Positions 42,617-44,561 of a stretch of DNA of 44,561 nt are shown in pieces. Each line of letters begins with the position of its first letter. Position 1 is the stretch's first letter. Origin of the DNA: Coriobacteriia bacterium (GTDB lineage: Bacteria > Actinomycetota > Coriobacteriia > Anaerosomatales > PHET01); the NCBI GenBank assembly GCA_034370385.1, contig JAXMKZ010000044.1, positions 1 to 44,561 of the forward strand, read 5' to 3'. The translations under genes were made by a program, and so were the position numbers. The notes under the pieces were generated by a model. The model did no database searches, was not told the origin of the DNA, and saw only the letters and a program-made list of their open reading frames with translations.

Positions 42617-43081
42617 ATGCCACGCCCTTCGTGGGACGAGTACTTCATGGCCATAGCCGAGCAGGTCTCGGGTCGCTCGACGTGCCTTCGGCGCGCAACC
42701 GGAGCCGTGCTCGTGAAGGACAAGCGAATCCTCGCGACCGGGTATAACGGCGTCCCCAAGGGGCTCGCTCACTGCGACGAGGTCGGCTGTCTTCGTGAGC
42801 AGCGCAACATCCCGTCCGGTTCGCATCACGAGCTGTGCCGGGGTATCCACGCCGAACAGAACGCCGTGATCCAGGCGGCCAAGCACGGCATCGCGATGGA
42901 CGGATCCATCGCCTACTGCACCCACCAACCATGCGTGCTGTGCGCCAAGATCCTGCTCAATGCGGGCGTCGTCGACATCGTGTTCAGCGAGCCCTATCCC
43001 GACCCGTTGTCCGAGGAGCTGCTCGCAGAGGCCGGCGTGGTTCCGAGGCGTCTTGAGATCGCCCGGGACGCTTCACTGTGA
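42617..43081 (+). CDS. dCMP deaminase (ComEB-type)
   Basis: The 154-residue zinc enzyme converts dCMP to dUMP, the substrate of Thy[37 protein letters not shown], the catalytic HAE (GIHAEQNAV, near residue 78) and zinc-binding HQPCVLCAK (near 103-110) are visible. Ten bases separate it from upp and it overlaps the next gene by four bases. Confidence 0.94.
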   Translation: MPRPSWDEYFMAIAEQVSGRSTCLRRATGAVLVKDKRILATGYNGVPKGLAHCDEVGCLREQRNIPSGSHHELCRGIHAEQNAVIQAAKHGIAMDGSIAYCTHQPCVLCAKILLNAGVVDIVFSEPYPDPLSEELLAEAGVVPRRLEIARDASL

Positions 43082-44169
43082 GCGCCGGCCACTACGCGCT
43101 GCTTCTTGCGGTGGCAGCCGCGGTCACCCTCGCCACGACGCCGCTCGTGAGGCGATTCGGTATCTCGATCGGGGCGGTCGCTACTCCCGGCGGACGCAAT
43201 GTGCACGAGGGGCTCATCCCGCGCATAGGGGGGCTGGCCATCTTCATAGGCGTGTTCGCGGCGCTCGGGGTCCAGTGGCTTGGCGAGGCGCGATTCGGAT
43301 GGGACAGCCACCTGCTGCAGGGTGGTGGCTCCGTGCGCACGTTGGGTGTCATCGCGGGGCTGACGCTCATGTTCGCCGTGGGGTTCATCGATGACTTCGT
43401 GAGCCTCAAACCCGGGGCGAAACTGCTCGGCCAGATCATGGCGGCGTCGGTCGTCGTCTGGGCGGGTCTGCGCATCGCCTACGTGGGAAACCCGGTGTCC
43501 GGTGGCCTCATCATGCTCGGCATCCTGTCCGTACCCGTGACCGTGCTCTACCTCATCGGTTTCGCGAACGTGATCAACCTGATCGACGGACTGGACGGGC
43601 TCGCCGCGGGCGTCACGGCTATCGCCGCCACGAGCCTGCTCATACTGGCCATTCAGGGCAACCGGCTCGACGCCGCCGTCTTGGCGGCGGCGGTCATCGG
43701 CGCCTGCATCGGCTTCCTGCGCTACAACTTCCACCCGGCTTCCATCTTCATGGGCGACTCCGGCGCCATGTTTCTCGGTTTCACCCTGGCGGTGATATCC
43801 CTGCTCGGCGTGATGAAGACCACCGCCACGATCGCGCTTGCGGTGCCGCTCCTGATCATCGGGGTGCCGATCTTTGACACGTCTTCGGCGATCATTCGGC
43901 GCATCACGCACAAGAGGCCCATCGCCGAGGCCGATCGCGGACACATCCACCACCGTCTGCTTGGTCGGGGATTCGACCAGCGTCAGACGGTCATCATCAT
44001 CTACATCTGGTCGGCCGCACTCGCGGTGGCCGCCTATGCGGTTCGGTACTCGCCCGGCTCGCTGCGGGTCATCACGCTGCTCGCCCTGTTCTCGGTGACC
44101 GCATTCATGGCGCACTGGCTGGGCCTCTTCGAGGCCGCTCATCATCACGACGATCCCAAGGACTCTTAG
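43078..44169 (+). CDS. Undecaprenyl-phosphate sugar-1-phosphate transferase (WecA/TagO type)
   Basis: The 363-residue polytopic membrane protein (about eleven helices) starts lipid-linked glycan synthesis by moving a sugar 1-phosphate, usually N-acetylglucosamine, to undecaprenyl phosphate. [36 protein letters not shown] (Asp pair near residue 105), [25 protein letters not shown] and the cytoplasmic RGHIHHRLL match the WecA/TagO branch, not MraY. GTG start overlapping the deaminase stop. Confidence 0.92.
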   Translation: MSAGHYALLLAVAAAVTLATTPLVRRFGISIGAVATPGGRNVHEGLIPRIGGLAIFIGVFAALGVQWLGEARFGWDSHLLQGGGSVRTLGVIAGLTLMFAVGFIDDFVSLKPGAKLLGQIMAASVVVWAGLRIAYVGNPVSGGLIMLGILSVPVTVLYLIGFANVINLIDGLDGLAAGVTAIAATSLLILAIQGNRLDAAVLAAAVIGACIGFLRYNFHPASIFMGDSGAMFLGFTLAVISLLGVMKTTATIALAVPLLIIGVPIFDTSSAIIRRITHKRPIAEADRGHIHHRLLGRGFDQRQTVIIIYIWSAALAVAAYAVRYSPGSLRVITLLALFSVTAFMAHWLGLFEAAHHHDDPKDS

Positions 44170-44225
44170 GCCGGTGCGGTCCGCGCGTCTGGAGGGTGCG
44201 TTCGTGAGGGAGTTCTTTGGATTCC

Positions 44226-44254
44226 TTGCCGCGCGGTAGGGGTTCGGCTACGAT
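44226..44254 (+). promoter_or_regulatory. Promoter for the AtpI-like gene
   Basis: TTGCCG (44226-44231) and TACGAT (44249-44254) are 17 bases apart, 57 bases after the wecA-type gene. The following 148 bases carry no gene and form a long leader. Confidence 0.6.
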
Positions 44255-44402
44255 GTTGCCGCGCTCGGGGCCACCGGCGACCGCGAGTGCAGCCGACGAC
44301 GGCTCTGGTGGTGTTGGTTGACCTCCCGCTGGTAAGCACAAGGGCCATCGCTGGTCACTTGTCTCGGATGGGACGAGTGCGCTGCAAGAGGGGAAGTTCA
44401 AG

Positions 44403-44561
44403 CTGAGCACGGTACTCGCCAACATCATCGACGCCCTAGGGAACCCTTTCGTCGGCTTCGTGCTTGGACTGCTCATGGCGGCTGTCTTCCTGTGGGCGTC
44501 GCGCGCGTCGATGCGCATGGTGCGACCCGGGGCGGAGACGGCGGGGATAGCACTGGCCGCA
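44403..44561 (+). CDS. AtpI-like small membrane protein, 3'-truncated by window end
   Basis: The open frame reads LSTVLANIIDALGNPFVGFVLGLLMAAVFLWASRASMRMVRPG and continues past the edge. One membrane helix (about residues 14-36) is visible. In the same gene order in other actinobacteria the gene after the wecA homologue is the AtpI-like protein that precedes atpB. There is no ATG, GTG or TTG in frame between the upstream stop (44319) and this region; CTG 44403, nine bases after GAGGGG, is the best start. Confidence 0.5.
   Translation, partial: MSTVLANIIDALGNPFVGFVLGLLMAAVFLWASRASMRMVRPGAETAGIALAA

Noticed and set aside
1-44561. CRISPR arrays, tRNA or rRNA genes
   Set aside because: No regularly spaced repeats and no cloverleaf-like or rRNA-like sequence was noticed on either strand; a tRNAscan run would be needed to exclude tRNAs fully.

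Overview
This window looks like the chromosome of a high-GC Gram-positive bacterium in the Actinomycetota, probably an anaerobic Coriobacteriia-type lineage. The evidence is the gene order argS-lysA-hom-thrB-...-rho-rpmE-...-prfA-prmC-sua5-...-wecA-(atpI-like), which is the ancestral actinobacterial arrangement also known in Mycobacterium. Supporting features are an 11-subunit complex I without its NADH-oxidising module, thymidylate synthase ThyX, and frequent GTG/TTG starts behind strong GGAGG ribosome binding sites. The taxon is inferred from gene content, not from a marker-gene tree.

Bases 1-7,600 are an accessory island. From the left edge it holds the start of an IS30-type transposase (minus strand), a textbook integron attC site (144-230), and the first codons of what looks like a gene cassette, cut by an IS21-family element (315-2222). 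Next comes a dense run of toxin-antitoxin material: an intact AbiE-type pair, a second AbiE-like antitoxin whose toxin is an internally deleted relic, a decayed DUF2075 fragment, a HigB-HigA-SecB-like tripartite toxin-antitoxin-chaperone operon, and a Phd/VapC pair. A 44-bp direct repeat (2285-2328 and 7557-7600) brackets this run. The left copy is also the palindromic operator region of the AbiE operon.

Bases 7,925-17,500 are one tight operon, nuoABCDHIJKLMN, encoding a proton-pumping complex I that must take electrons from something other than a NuoEFG NADH module. HtrA, RlmH, a DUF4395 membrane protein and a small Cys-rich protein follow (17,666-20,409).

Bases 20,534-33,177 hold argS, lysA, hom and thrB (lysine/threonine branch of aspartate metabolism; thrC is absent here). 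They are followed by sppA, a metallophosphoesterase, cyclic 2,3-diphosphoglycerate synthase, 2-phosphoglycerate kinase, a fructose-6-phosphate aldolase/transaldolase and rho, ending in a strong hairpin. The synthase and kinase are the two steps that turn 2-phosphoglycerate into cyclic 2,3-diphosphoglycerate, a solute best known from thermophilic methanogens. The phosphoesterase is translationally coupled to them.

Bases 33,250-44,561 hold a GerMN/Gmad2 lipoprotein (minus strand), rpmE with a leader hairpin and an unusually long charged tail, thyX, a DUF1385 gene, an inserted MazEF-type toxin-antitoxin pair, prfA, prmC, sua5, rpiB, glyA, upp, a dCMP deaminase and a WecA/TagO-type sugar-phosphate transferase. 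The window ends inside an AtpI-like gene that probably begins the ATP synthase operon.
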